From DASZOC01 sp035550975 (GTDB taxonomy: Bacteria; Actinomycetota; CADDZG01; WHSQ01), in contig DASZOC010000078.1 in assembly GCA_035550975.1 (NCBI GenBank), positions 23,054 through 87,053 of the forward strand: DNA of 64,000 nucleotides, written 5' to 3'. A program made the position numbers and the translations under genes. The notes beneath the pieces are model-generated. The model made no database searches. It saw only the letters and a list, made by a program, of their open reading frames with translations, and was not told where the DNA came from. How positions within the stretch are numbered: position 1 is the first letter of the stretch; every line of letters starts with the position of its first letter. Shown here one piece after another: positions 1 through 9,281 of this stretch.

Positions 1-38
1 GGTCACGGCAACCCTCACCGGGGCGCCGACCGCGCGGC

Positions 39-1175
39 ATGGGTTCGATCAGATGCTGGGCCGCAGATGCATCCGCGTCGGTCGCGGATCTGGGCGTGCT
101 CGTCCCTCTGGTCGCGGCGATCACCCTCGGCAACGGCCTCGACGCGGCCACGGTCCTCGTCGGCTTCGGCGCCGTCTACATCCTGTCGGGGCTGTACTTC
201 CGGCTGCCGGTCCCCGTCCAGCCGATCAAGGCCGCCGCCGCGGTGGCGATCGCGCGCGATCTGCCGGCAGAAACGATCGCGGTCGCAGGGATCGTCCTCG
301 GAGCGGTCTTGACATTCGTTGCCGCCGCCGGCCTCGTTCCCCGGCTCGAGCGCCTGTTCGAGCTTCCGCTCGTGCGCGGTCTTCAGCTCGGGGTCGGCTT
401 GATGCTGCTCAGGAGCGCGCTCGACGTCGCGGGCTCGGCAACGTCTGTGCTGATCGCTGCGGGCATCGTGGTAGTCCTCGTCATCGCAGCGCGACGTCCA
501 CATCCCTTACCGCTGGCACTTCCGATAGTGGCCGTGGGGGCCGCGGCAGCTGCCAGCGGCGGCGCTTTCCCGCACCTGGAACTCAGCCTGTGGTCGCCGT
601 CGCTGGCGACCGGCGAGGTGGACGCGGCGACGATCCTGTCGGCAGTGATGCTTCTGGTCGTGCCCCAGATCCCGTTGACGCTCGGCAACGCCGTCGTCGC
701 GGTGGCAGAACTGGAGCAGCGGTATTACCCCGGCTCCGCCCGACGTGCGACGCCACAGCGCTTCGCCGCGTCCAGCGGGATCGTGAACGTCGTCGCAGGA
801 GCTATCGGAGCGATGCCGATGTGCCACGGCTCCGGGGGCCTGACCGCGCATTTCCGCGCGGGCGCACGGTCGTTCCGGATGAACCTGGTGATCGGCATGG
901 CACTGTTGATCCTCGGTCTCTTCCTCGGACCTGCCGCGGTCGGCATCCTGGGAGCCATTCCCGCTTCGGTCCTCGCTGGGGCGCTCGGATTCACCGGCGT
1001 GTTCCACTCGTCGTTGGCCGCGAGCCTCCGGGGCCGGGATCTCGTCACGGCCGTCACGGTCGGCATCGTCGGCCTGCTCACGATGAATCTCACGCTCGGG
1101 TTGGTGGCCGGCCTCTGCACGCATCGAGCGCCCGGGTTCGGCCATCGCCGTAGGGAGATCGCGGAAGCCGTGTAG
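39..1175 (+). CDS. MOT1/SulP-like anion (molybdate/sulfate) transporter
   Basis: A very hydrophobic protein of about 378 residues with ten or more membrane segments. It carries the signature elements of the MOT1 family of molybdate/sulfate transporters: a VADLGVLVPLV segment near the N-terminus (family form GDLG..VPL), PVQPIKA around residue 60, and a second half-motif PMCHGSGGLTAHFRAG. The frame is open from ATG 39 back to base 3, and 39 gives an abrupt N-terminus, so the true start may lie before the window. The last ~20 residues are charged and cytoplasmic. By family it would move molybdate or sulfate across the inner membrane; the substrate cannot be decided from the sequence. No linked molybdate genes except the MoeB-like gene 15 kb away. 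Confidence 0.8.
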   Translation: MGSIRCWAADASASVADLGVLVPLVAAITLGNGLDAATVLVGFGAVYILSGLYFRLPVPVQPIKAAAAVAIARDLPAETIAVAGIVLGAVLTFVAAAGLVPRLERLFELPLVRGLQLGVGLMLLRSALDVAGSATSVLIAAGIVVVLVIAARRPHPLPLALPIVAVGAAAAASGGAFPHLELSLWSPSLATGEVDAATILSAVMLLVVPQIPLTLGNAVVAVAELEQRYYPGSARRATPQRFAASSGIVNVVAGAIGAMPMCHGSGGLTAHFRAGARSFRMNLVIGMALLILGLFLGPAAVGILGAIPASVLAGALGFTGVFHSSLAASLRGRDLVTAVTVGIVGLLTMNLTLGLVAGLCTHRAPGFGHRRREIAEAV

Positions 1176-1275
1176 CGGCACCGATCCGGCTTGCCTTCTT
1201 AGTGTGCGTATCGCTCTTCGGCCGCGCGGTCCCTAGCGTGAACCCGACATTTCCGGACGAACGGGAGGAGGGTTC

Positions 1276-2349
1276 GTGGAGCGCCCCGACGTCACCCGCA
1301 CGGCACTCGCGGTCGTCGCGGTGTTCGCCGCGCACACGTTCTCGATCCTGCTGACCGAGCCCCTGTCGCCGGCACGCGCCGCGCGCGCGTCGGTGGCGAT
1401 GGCGGCCGGGACACGCGACGCTGCGGGAGCCAAGGTGGCGTCCAGCTCACGGGGTCGCGATCGCGCCGACCGAACGCGTGAGGCGACGCTGCAGACGACC
1501 GCTACGACCGGTCGCGCGCCCGACCTGACCGCGTACCACGGGCTCGGCTCGTGGATCGACCTGTTCGACAAAGGACCGTGGAAGAACCCGAGCGGGACGG
1601 TCGCACGGGCCGACGACCGGAGCGTCCGGACGATCTACCTGCAGACCGCGACCTACGGTTCGCCTCGCCACATCGTCTACCGACGCAAGGTCGGCGAGTT
1701 CATCGCTGCGGCCCATCGACGGAACATGACGGTGGTCGGCTGGTCGGTCCCCTCGTTCACGCAGTGGCGCCAGGACTTCCGACGCGCGAAGGCGGCGTTG
1801 CTGTTCGAGACGAAAGCAGGCGAGCGTCTCGATTCGTTCGCTCTAGATATCGAGGCTGCGATCATCAGAGATATCGATACCCGCAACGCGAGGTTGATCA
1901 AGATCTCGGACCGTTTGCGGAAGGTCGCGGGCGACGACTACACGCTCGGCGCGATCATCCCGGACACGCACTCCACCTACTGGCCGCGGTTCCCGTACCG
2001 GGAGCTGGCGCGGCGCTACGACGTGATGGTCCCTATGGGGTATTTCACGTTCCGCACCCGCGACTACGACGGGGTGCGGAGGTACACGACCGCGAACATC
2101 AAGGTGATCCGCAAGAAAGCGGGCAAGCAGATGCCGATCCACGTGATCGGCGGCATCGCCGACGACGTCGGCGTGGCCGCCGCCCGTGGCTTCGTCGAAG
2201 CGGTCGAGAAGCACCGGGTCCTGGGCGCGAGCCTCTACGACTTCCCGATCACGAGCAAGAAGACGTGGAAACAGCTCTCGTCGGTGTCGGACCCAAGATC
2301 GGTCGGACGACACGGGAGCCGAGGGACGCCGGCAGGACGCCGCCCTTAG
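1276..2349 (+). CDS. Secreted TIM-barrel-like protein, putative glycosidase
   Basis: 357 residues from a GTG start preceded by a strong purine-rich site (ggaggaggg). Residues ~9-28 form an uncleaved signal anchor or signal peptide, followed by an Ala/Arg/Thr-rich linker to about residue 80. The remainder looks like an alpha/beta barrel of the glycoside-hydrolase-like type: a strand with YLQTATYG, VVGWSVPSF, SFALDIEA, a region with MVPMGYFTF, and IHVIGGIADD. The acidic pair in FALDIEA sits where many such barrels place a catalytic or structural acid. No named family is recognised with confidence, so an extracellular sugar-related role is an inference. It is followed at ~90 bases by two GTPase genes on the same strand. 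Confidence 0.6.
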   Translation: MERPDVTRTALAVVAVFAAHTFSILLTEPLSPARAARASVAMAAGTRDAAGAKVASSSRGRDRADRTREATLQTTATTGRAPDLTAYHGLGSWIDLFDKGPWKNPSGTVARADDRSVRTIYLQTATYGSPRHIVYRRKVGEFIAAAHRRNMTVVGWSVPSFTQWRQDFRRAKAALLFETKAGERLDSFALDIEAAIIRDIDTRNARLIKISDRLRKVAGDDYTLGAIIPDTHSTYWPRFPYRELARRYDVMVPMGYFTFRTRDYDGVRRYTTANIKVIRKKAGKQMPIHVIGGIADDVGVAAARGFVEAVEKHRVLGASLYDFPITSKKTWKQLSSVSDPRSVGRHGSRGTPAGRRP

Positions 2350-2442
2350 AACGGGGGCCAGATGCCCCCGCCCGGAGCAAGACGACCGTCGCTCGCGCCG
2401 AAACGATCCCGCACGTGTGGGCATTTGGGGTATGGAGCGGTC

Positions 2443-4137
2443 ATGAGCCTTCAGTCGCGCGCCATCCTCGAAGCGGTAGAGGTCCTGCGCGTGCGCCTCC
2501 ACGACGCGCAGCTGTCGCTCCCGGTTGCCGGTGCAGACGAGGCGAGGAAGTCCCGGGACGAGTTGATCGGCCAGATCGACGATCACGTGCTTCCGCGTCT
2601 CGAAGCACTCGGAGCGCCGCTGGTAGTGGTGATCGGTGGCTCTACCGGCGCCGGCAAATCCACTCTCTTGAACAGCTTGATCGGCAGAGAAGCCTCGCCT
2701 TCCGGCGTCCTGCGCCCGACGACGACGACCCCGGTCCTGGTCTGTAACCGCTCTGACATCGAATGGTTCCAGGACGACCGGATCCTCCCAGGCCTGCCGC
2801 GCCTCACCGGCGCCGTCAAACAAGGCGCGCACGGGTTGTTCTTGCTTCGCGACGACGACATCCCGGCAGGGCTCGCGCTATTGGACGCGCCCGACATCGA
2901 CTCGGTGGTGGCAAGCAACCGCGAACTGGCCTCACAACTGCTTGCTGCCGGCGACCTGTGGCTGTTCGTCACTACAGCCGCTCGATACGGAGATGCGGTC
3001 CCGTGGGAGTACCTGCGCAAGGCGCGGGAACGAAGCACCGCGCTGGCTCTGGTCTTGAACCGCGTTCCGCCCGAAGCTGCCGTCGAGGTACCCGCGCACC
3101 TGGGTCAGCTGCTCGAGACCAACGGGCTCGATGCCGAGGTCTTGGTGGTCCCCGAGACACATCTAGCCGACGGGCTCATCCCCGACGAGGCTCTCGCCCC
3201 GGTCCGGGACTGGCTTCGGGCTCTGGGAAACGATGCCGACGCACGGGCCGCGGTCGTGCGGCGAACCCTCGAGGGCGCTCTCGCGAGTTTCCGACCACGG
3301 GTGGAGACGATCGCCCTCCAGATCGAGACGCAGGCAGCGGCGGCTGAAGCACTGGCCGGGACGGCGTCGCAGTCGTATGCAGACGCGTTGCAGGTGATCG
3401 AAAACGGGCTCGCCGAAGGTCCGCTATTGCGCGGCGAGGTCCTCGCTCGATGGCACGAGTTCATCGGCACCGGCGACCTGATGCGCAGCGTTCAAGGAGC
3501 GATCGGCCGCGCGAGGGATCGCGTCAGAGACACGCTCCTCGGGCGGCCGCCGGTCGAGGCGGAGGTCCGGACCGCGATCGAGCAAAGCATCCAGACGCTC
3601 GTCGTCGCCGCGTGCGACAAGGCGGAGGAGAACACACGGGCCTCGTGGCGTTCCTCGCCCCCGGGTCGAGCCCTGCTGGACGCGGGTTTCGTTCCCGAAC
3701 GGAGCGCGGCGGAGCTGCACGAGGCGATCGACCATGAGATCCGTGCGTGGCAGAGCAGCGTCTTGGAGCTGGTCTCGGCGCTCGGTGCCTCCAAGCGCCT
3801 CGCGGGGCGCGTCGTGTCGATCGGAGTCAACGCAGTCGGGGCCGCGCTCATGATCGTCGTCTTCGCTCAAACCGGCGGTCTTACCGGTGGCGAGGTCGCG
3901 ATCGCGGGGGGCAGCGCGGCAGTGAGCCAACGCCTACTCGAAGCGCTGTTCGGCGACCAAGCCGTCCGGGACCTGACCGCAAAGGCGCGGGCCGACCTTC
4001 TCGCGCGATTACAGGGAATCGTGACCTCGCAGTCGGCGCGCTTCGAAACGCCTGCGCGCGAGGCAGTAGACGACGTCAGCCTGGCAGTGGGACTACGCAG
4101 CGCCGTCGCAGACGTCGAAAGTTCGCGGTCGGCATGA
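2443..4137 (+). CDS. Dynamin/YfjP-like GTPase, first of a pair
   Basis: 564 residues. ATG 2443 is chosen over upstream in-frame codons because a ggag site lies just before it and the preceding 27 codons are low-complexity. The G-domain is complete: G1 GGSTGAGKS at 65-73, G2 region RPTTTTP at 91-97, G3 as LLDAPDID (D-x-P-D instead of D-x-x-G), and a G4-like LVLNRVP. A long helical region follows, then a hydrophobic stretch with a Gly-rich patch near residues 455-495 that should insert in or lie on the membrane. This arrangement matches actinobacterial dynamin-like/YfjP-type GTPases. The stop overlaps the next GTPase start (ATGA), so the two are translationally coupled and may form a hetero-oligomer. 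Confidence 0.85.
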   Translation: MSLQSRAILEAVEVLRVRLHDAQLSLPVAGADEARKSRDELIGQIDDHVLPRLEALGAPLVVVIGGSTGAGKSTLLNSLIGREASPSGVLRPTTTTPVLVCNRSDIEWFQDDRILPGLPRLTGAVKQGAHGLFLLRDDDIPAGLALLDAPDIDSVVASNRELASQLLAAGDLWLFVTTAARYGDAVPWEYLRKARERSTALALVLNRVPPEAAVEVPAHLGQLLETNGLDAEVLVVPETHLADGLIPDEALAPVRDWLRALGNDADARAAVVRRTLEGALASFRPRVETIALQIETQAAAAEALAGTASQSYADALQVIENGLAEGPLLRGEVLARWHEFIGTGDLMRSVQGAIGRARDRVRDTLLGRPPVEAEVRTAIEQSIQTLVVAACDKAEENTRASWRSSPPGRALLDAGFVPERSAAELHEAIDHEIRAWQSSVLELVSALGASKRLAGRVVSIGVNAVGAALMIVVFAQTGGLTGGEVAIAGGSAAVSQRLLEALFGDQAVRDLTAKARADLLARLQGIVTSQSARFETPAREAVDDVSLAVGLRSAVADVESSRSA

Positions 4138-5720
4138 AAACCGGTCACGAGCCGGCGAAGCTCGACCGAAAGCTGGTTGCATTGCGCGTCGCAGCGGACA
4201 ACGCCGAGGGCCGACTGGATGACTCCGAGCTGAACGCACTCCTCGCGCTGCTCACCCGAGCCGGCGAGCGACTCGGTCTCGGTGTCGACCTCACGGTCGT
4301 CGCGCTCGCGGGCGCGACCGGAAGCGGCAAGTCGTCACTATTCAACGGGCTCGTCGGGGCCGATCTAGCGGAGGTGGGCGTGCGGCGACCCACCACCTCT
4401 AGCGCGAGAGCGTGCGTGTGGGGCAGCGCCGACGGCTCGCCGTTGCTCGATTGGCTCCAGGTACCGCACCGGCACCACGTCAACGACGCTGCCCTGGATG
4501 GGCTCGTGCTTCTGGACCTTCCGGATCATGACTCGACCGAACTCGAGCACCGCGTTGAAGTAGACCGTCTGATCGAGCTCGTCGATCTCTTCGTATGGGT
4601 AGTCGATCCTCAGAAGTACGCGGACGCGGCGCTCCACGACGGCTACCTCCGCCCTCTTGCCACGCACGCTCCCGTCTCACTCATGGTGTTGAACCAGGTA
4701 GACCTCCTGAGCCCCGAAGAACGCCGGCGCTGTCTCTCCGACCTAGCGCGTCTCGTCGAAGCCGACGGCATGAAGAAGCTCCCGGTCGTGGCTACATCTG
4801 CACGAACGGGCGAAGGCCTCGACGAGTTGCGAAGCGCGATCCACGACCGCGTCGAACAGCGCCGTGCTGTAACCGACCGTTTGAGCGCCGACGCGCATCA
4901 GATGGGGCTGCGGCTGTCGCGATTCTGTGGCGGCGACCCCGGCAAGGGGATCGACCGAGGTGAACGCCGGGACCTCACGACCGCTCTCGCCGACGCTGCC
5001 GGCGTCCACGTCGTCACCGAGGCCGTCGCCAAGAGCCATCGAAGGGACGCTGCCCTGGCGACGGGCTGGCCGGTTACACGGTGGCTGCGCAAACTGCGAC
5101 CCGACCCATTGAAGCGACTCCACCTCGGCCCCCAAGCAGCAGGACCGACCTCGCTGCGCGCTGCAGGCGCGGTCGAACGTGCACAGGTGGAGAGCAGCAT
5201 CCGCCATGTGACGAAACGAGAAACGGCCGACCTGCCCGATCCGTGGCCGACGGCAGCCCACGATCGTGTCGCGCGGCATACAGGCGCGATCCTCGGCGAG
5301 CTCGACGCCGCGGTGTCGCGAACCGAGATCGGCGGAGGCGACCGCCCGCTGTGGTGGCGTGTCGCCGGGGCGATCCAGCTACTGTTGATCGTCGCGGCGG
5401 TCGTCGGTTTCCTGTGGCTGGCGTTGCTCTTCGGCCTCGAATGGTTGCAGATCCCCAAACCTCCGACGCCCGACGTCGCCGACCGCATCCCGGTGCCGAC
5501 GCTGCTACTCGTCGGCGGCTTGCTGGCCGGATTCGTCCTGGGAGCCGTCTTCGCCCTGTTCGCTCGGGTCGGTGCAGCACGACGAAGGCGCCGGGCCTAC
5601 AAGCGACTGTTCGAAGAGGTAGACGGCGTTGCCGCCGAACGAGTGATACGGCCGCTGGAACAGGAGCTTCAGGCCTACCGAGATTTCTGCGAGGCGGTCG
5701 CGCAGGCGCAAGCGCAGTAG
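4134..5720 (+). CDS. Era/YfjP-like membrane GTPase, second of a pair
   Basis: 528 residues, starting inside the stop of the upstream GTPase (ATGA overlap). G1 is GATGSGKS at 60-67, G2 region RRPTTSS, G3 DLPDHDS, G4 LNQVD and a G5-like VVATSARTGEG, so the nucleotide site is complete and canonical at G4, unlike the partner. Two transmembrane helices lie near residues 410-435 and 460-485, followed by a basic cytoplasmic segment (ARRRRRAYKR) and a short C-terminal helix. By family it binds GTP at the membrane; roles suggested for such pairs include envelope remodelling or stress tolerance, but no function is shown here. Confidence 0.85.
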   Translation: MKTGHEPAKLDRKLVALRVAADNAEGRLDDSELNALLALLTRAGERLGLGVDLTVVALAGATGSGKSSLFNGLVGADLAEVGVRRPTTSSARACVWGSADGSPLLDWLQVPHRHHVNDAALDGLVLLDLPDHDSTELEHRVEVDRLIELVDLFVWVVDPQKYADAALHDGYLRPLATHAPVSLMVLNQVDLLSPEERRRCLSDLARLVEADGMKKLPVVATSARTGEGLDELRSAIHDRVEQRRAVTDRLSADAHQMGLRLSRFCGGDPGKGIDRGERRDLTTALADAAGVHVVTEAVAKSHRRDAALATGWPVTRWLRKLRPDPLKRLHLGPQAAGPTSLRAAGAVERAQVESSIRHVTKRETADLPDPWPTAAHDRVARHTGAILGELDAAVSRTEIGGGDRPLWWRVAGAIQLLLIVAAVVGFLWLALLFGLEWLQIPKPPTPDVADRIPVPTLLLVGGLLAGFVLGAVFALFARVGAARRRRRAYKRLFEEVDGVAAERVIRPLEQELQAYRDFCEAVAQAQAQ

Positions 5721-5827
5721 TCCGCGCCACGCCTAACGCGCGGATCAGCTCCATGTTTTCCGTCGCAGCCGTTGGATACCGCCATGAGCAGGATCAAACG
5801 CTCGTGCTCACGCGTCAGGGCCTCTCG

Positions 5828-5874
5828 TTCTTGTCGCAATGACTTTCGCTATGCGCAAATAGATGCGACAAGAA
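5828..5874. repeat. 11-bp perfect inverted repeat, 25-nt spacer
   Basis: TTCTTGTCGCA (5828-5838) is mirrored exactly by TGCGACAAGAA (5864-5874). It lies 108 bases after the second GTPase gene and before the tRNA terminator. There is no U-run after either arm, so it is not an ordinary intrinsic terminator. It could be a structured 3' end or a protein site. Confidence 0.6.
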
Positions 5875-5906
5875 AGGGAGCCGCGGGGCGGTGCCCCGTG
5901 GAAACG

Positions 5907-5936
5907 AGAAAAGGCCCTGTGACCAGGGGCTTTTCT
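5907..5936 (-). terminator. Intrinsic terminator of the tRNA gene
   Basis: Read on the minus strand just after the tRNA CCA end, agaaaagcccctg pairs (one bulge) with cagggccttttct around a gtca loop, ending in a T-rich tract. The A-rich opposite side means it could also act on plus-strand transcripts from the GTPase operon. Confidence 0.7.
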
Positions 5937-5945
5937 TCACTTCTG

Positions 5946-6022
5946 TGGTTGCAGGGGCGGGATTTGAACCCGCGACCTCCGGGTTATGAGCCCGGCGAGC
6001 TACCAGACTGCTCCACCCTGCC
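5946..6022 (-). tRNA. Initiator tRNA-fMet (CAT)
   Basis: 77 bases including the encoded CCA. The anticodon loop is CTCATAA (CAT). Initiator features are present: three G-C pairs next to the anticodon loop (CCGGG/CCCGG), the A11-U24 pair in the D stem (GAGC/GCTC), and a mismatch at the top of the acceptor stem. The mismatch is G1-A72 where E. coli has C1-A72. The T arm GCGGG-TTCAAAT-CCCGC is perfect. Confidence 0.95.
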
Positions 6023-6063
6023 CCGCCAGGTTACCAAGCCTCCGCCCGCGGCCCCGACGGCCC

Positions 6064-8877
6064 TCAGGGGCGGGTCTGAGCGGCTTCGGTCAGGACCTCG
6101 CCCAGCTCCTCGATCAGGCGCCCGTAGGTCTCGAAGTCGCCCGCGGCAAGGGCCTCCTGCGCCCGCTCGTAGAGGTCGGCAGCTTCCTGTATCAGCGCCT
6201 GCAAGTCTCCGACCGGCTCCGGGTCGTCTCCCGGGTCGACCGGAGGCTCCTCGGGGTCGTCGGGCTCCGGCTCGGCATCGAGATCGAACAACGTCGCGAG
6301 CGCGGCCTCGAAGCTCTCCTCCATGACGACGTCTGCTCCCAGTGCCAGGATCACCCGCTTCAGCTCCGGGATCCCTACGTTCTCGGCGGTCACGAACAGG
6401 GGCTGGACGTACAGGATCGAGTCCTCGACCGGCAGGTTCACGAGCGAGCCGAAGTCGACCTCCGAGCCCCCCTGCCGCAGCAGCGACAACGTCTGGCTGA
6501 TCTCGACATCCTGGTTGATCGCGTTGTCGACCTGGATCGGCCCCGGTACCTGTTTGCCGCTGGGGAACTCGAACGCGATGAACTCGCCGTAGTTCTCCGG
6601 GTCAGACCGCGCCACCATGAGAGCGATCATGTTGTTGCGGGCGCGCGGCGTGAACGGGCGTGACAACACGAACTCGTGCTCGGTTTCCCCCGGAAGCTGC
6701 AGCAACAGGTACGTGGGCGGGACGCGCGCGGGCCTCTCGATCGCGAGCATCGAACCCTGGGCCCCTGGGTTGTTCGGCACCTCCCACGCATCCTCTTTCG
6801 CGTAGAAGTCGTCCGGATCGTTCATGTGATACGTCAGGAAGACCTCGGACTGAACCGCGAACAGGTCCTCGGGGTAGCGGAAGTGAGCGCGCAGGTCGTC
6901 AGAGGGCTCGCCCGCGGTGAACAGATCCGGGAACACCTTCTGCCATGCCGCGATCAGCGGGTCCTCGTCGTCGACGACGTAGAAATCCATCGTCCCGTCG
7001 TACGCGTCGACCACGACCTTGACCGAGTTGCGGACGTAGTTGACCGGTCCGGCCAGCATGCCTTTGGCGGCGCCCTCGAGAACCTCCGCAGGCACGAAGC
7101 GCTGCGAGTAGGGATAGAAGGGTGTGGACGTGTAAGCGTCGATTATCCACACGACCCTCCCGTCGACGACGGCCGGGTACGCGTCCTCGTCGAGACTGAG
7201 GAAGGGGGCGGCGCGCAAGACGCGGTCCCGCACGTTGCGGTAGATGAGGATGCGCGACTCGCTCGTGATCAGGCTGGACAACACCAGGTTCGGGTCGCCT
7301 TCACGTAGAGCGAACGCGACCCTGCGAAGCGGCCCCCCCACCGTGATCCCGCCGCGGCCCTCATAGTTGCTGCGCTCGACGCTATCTTGCGTCGGATAGT
7401 CCAGCTCGTCCTGACGCGAGTCGACGATGGAGTAGTTGCCCGGCTCGTAGGACTCGCCGTAGTAGAGACGCGGCTGGTCGGCCTCGAGCGTTTCGGCCTC
7501 CGGGATCACCGTCCCCGGCACGTCTTTGACCAAGAAGCTCGGCTGGCCGGCGGACGTACGGGCGTTGGCGAGGCTGGCGACGAGGCCGAAGCCGTGCGTG
7601 AACTGCAGATGCTCGTTCGACCATGTGCGGGAGTTCTCCGGCAGGTTGTCGATCGACAGCTCGCGCGCCGAGAGCAAGACCTGACGAGGCTCGCCTCCGA
7701 TCTCGTAGCGGTCGATATCGACGTCTTCGAACTGGTAGTAGGTGCGGATCGCCTGCAGCTGCTCGTATGCAAGCTTGAGGATCTCGGGGTCCCACAGGCG
7801 GATGTTCTCGAACAGCGTTGTGTTCGCGCGAACCTCTTCGGCGGTCAGGTCCGTCGATGCCGCGAACGGACGCGACTCGACGTCGTCGACGCCGAACGCT
7901 TCTCTGGTCGCAGCGAGGTTGCGGGCGATGAAGGGACGCTCGCGTTGTAGCTCCTGTGGATCGACCGAGAAACGCTGGACCGCGAACGGCCACAGGCCGC
8001 CGGCGACGATCGAGAAGATCACCCACAGGCCCACCGCCGCCAGCGGCAGCGCGTAACGCCGGAACCAGATGTTGAGCAGGAACAGCACCGCGGACAGGAT
8101 CGAGATCGCCATGAGCAGCTTGAGAGCGGGAAGCTGCGCGTGGACGTCGGTGTAGCTCGCTCCCGTAACCTGCCCCCGCGGCGAGAAGTTCAGCTGGTAC
8201 TGACCCAACCAGTACTGCGCCGCCTTCAGCAGCGCGAGGAGCCCCAAGAGCACCGAGATGTGCGCCATCGCTCCCGACGAGAACCCCTTGATGCCCGCCT
8301 CGGGACGGATCGACCCGTGGAAATAGTGCGCCGCGAGCGACGTGATCAACGACGCGACCACGACCGCCCACAGCCAGTCGACCGCCTGGTCCAAGAAGGG
8401 CAGCTCGAACACGTAGAAAGCGATGTCCTTGCCGAACTGCGGGTCGTCCTGCCCGAACGGCACCCGGTTCCGCCACAACAAAAACGTCTGCCACCCCGCG
8501 CCGGCCGTGAGACCTATCGACAAGCCGGTGAACAGCGCGACTCCCAGCCGCAACCAGCCGACGAACGGCCCCAGCATCTCGCGGTACCGGTCGAACGGGT
8601 CGGGCCGACCGGCGATGCCTACGCGATAGGCCGGAGAAAGGACGTCGGCCAGTTTCATGTTCGCCCATACGACGAGCGCGGCTGCGAGACCGACTGCGAT
8701 CGCCAGCCCGAACTGGCTCCCGAGGCTCGTCCACAGGACCGCGTCGAACCCGACCTCGCGGAACCACAAGACGTCGGTGTAGAAGCGCGCGATCGCTCCG
8801 GAAGCCAGGAAAAGGACGAAGAAGGCGGCCACGAACAGGCCGGGCCGCGGCCTTCGCCGACGCTCGCTAGCTCGCAT
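6064..8877 (-). CDS. UPF0182 family membrane protein
   Basis: 937 residues, the usual length for this actinobacteria/cyanobacteria family (COG1615). The N-terminal third has about seven transmembrane helices (first at ~13-31); the rest is a large extracytoplasmic region with family-typical blocks such as TRTWSNEHLQFTHG, VSNYEGRGGI-like SNYEGRGG and YPYSQRFVPAEVLE. The C-terminus has a Pro/Asp/Glu-rich linker (EPEPDDPEEPPVDPGDDPEP) and a final helical domain of ~50 residues. The biochemical role of the family is unknown. It is the last gene of a minus-strand run with a receiver protein, FecR-like lipoprotein and histidine kinase, which suggests an envelope link. Confidence 0.95.
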   Translation of the reverse strand: MRASERRRRPRPGLFVAAFFVLFLASGAIARFYTDVLWFREVGFDAVLWTSLGSQFGLAIAVGLAAALVVWANMKLADVLSPAYRVGIAGRPDPFDRYREMLGPFVGWLRLGVALFTGLSIGLTAGAGWQTFLLWRNRVPFGQDDPQFGKDIAFYVFELPFLDQAVDWLWAVVVASLITSLAAHYFHGSIRPEAGIKGFSSGAMAHISVLLGLLALLKAAQYWLGQYQLNFSPRGQVTGASYTDVHAQLPALKLLMAISILSAVLFLLNIWFRRYALPLAAVGLWVIFSIVAGGLWPFAVQRFSVDPQELQRERPFIARNLAATREAFGVDDVESRPFAASTDLTAEEVRANTTLFENIRLWDPEILKLAYEQLQAIRTYYQFEDVDIDRYEIGGEPRQVLLSARELSIDNLPENSRTWSNEHLQFTHGFGLVASLANARTSAGQPSFLVKDVPGTVIPEAETLEADQPRLYYGESYEPGNYSIVDSRQDELDYPTQDSVERSNYEGRGGITVGGPLRRVAFALREGDPNLVLSSLITSESRILIYRNVRDRVLRAAPFLSLDEDAYPAVVDGRVVWIIDAYTSTPFYPYSQRFVPAEVLEGAAKGMLAGPVNYVRNSVKVVVDAYDGTMDFYVVDDEDPLIAAWQKVFPDLFTAGEPSDDLRAHFRYPEDLFAVQSEVFLTYHMNDPDDFYAKEDAWEVPNNPGAQGSMLAIERPARVPPTYLLLQLPGETEHEFVLSRPFTPRARNNMIALMVARSDPENYGEFIAFEFPSGKQVPGPIQVDNAINQDVEISQTLSLLRQGGSEVDFGSLVNLPVEDSILYVQPLFVTAENVGIPELKRVILALGADVVMEESFEAALATLFDLDAEPEPDDPEEPPVDPGDDPEPVGDLQALIQEAADLYERAQEALAAGDFETYGRLIEELGEVLTEAAQTRP

Positions 8878-8899
8878 GTGCCCGAACCTAAACGCTCGC

Positions 8900-9256
8900 T
8901 TAGGAAGCCAGGACCTCGCGGATCCGCTCGACCAACATCTCGGGGGAGAAAGGTTTGCCGACGAAAGTCGCGCCCGGCCAGTCGGAGGGTTCGCCGCGAC
9001 CCATCCCGGTCAGGACCAGAACCGGTATCGAAGACGTGGTGTCGTCGGCGCGCAACGCCGACAGCACCTCCTTGCCGTCCATCTTGGGCATGATCTGGTC
9101 CAGGAGGATGACGTCCGGCTTCGACTCGAGCGCCCGGCGCAAGGCTTCCTCCCCATCCTCGGCCAGGAGGACCTCGAAGCCTTCGTCCTGAAGCACGAAC
9201 TCGATCGTCATGCGAACGCTGGCGTCGTCTTCCGCGACCAGCACCACCGGAGCCAT
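8900..9256 (-). CDS. Stand-alone response regulator receiver
   Basis: 118 residues, a single CheY-like receiver with no output domain. The acidic pocket is E9/D10/D11, the phosphoacceptor D53 (VILLDQIMPKMDG), the switch Thr T83 (VLTGMG) and the conserved K101 (GKPF). It sits 22 bases from the UPF0182 gene and just downstream of the FecR-like lipoprotein and the large histidine kinase gene, which is its likely phosphodonor. With no DNA-binding domain, output must come by protein contact or phosphotransfer. Confidence 0.93.
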   Translation of the reverse strand: MAPVVLVAEDDASVRMTIEFVLQDEGFEVLLAEDGEEALRRALESKPDVILLDQIMPKMDGKEVLSALRADDTTSSIPVLVLTGMGRGEPSDWPGATFVGKPFSPEMLVERIREVLAS

Positions 9257-9281
9257 GGCCCGAAATGTACTAGTGGTGTCC

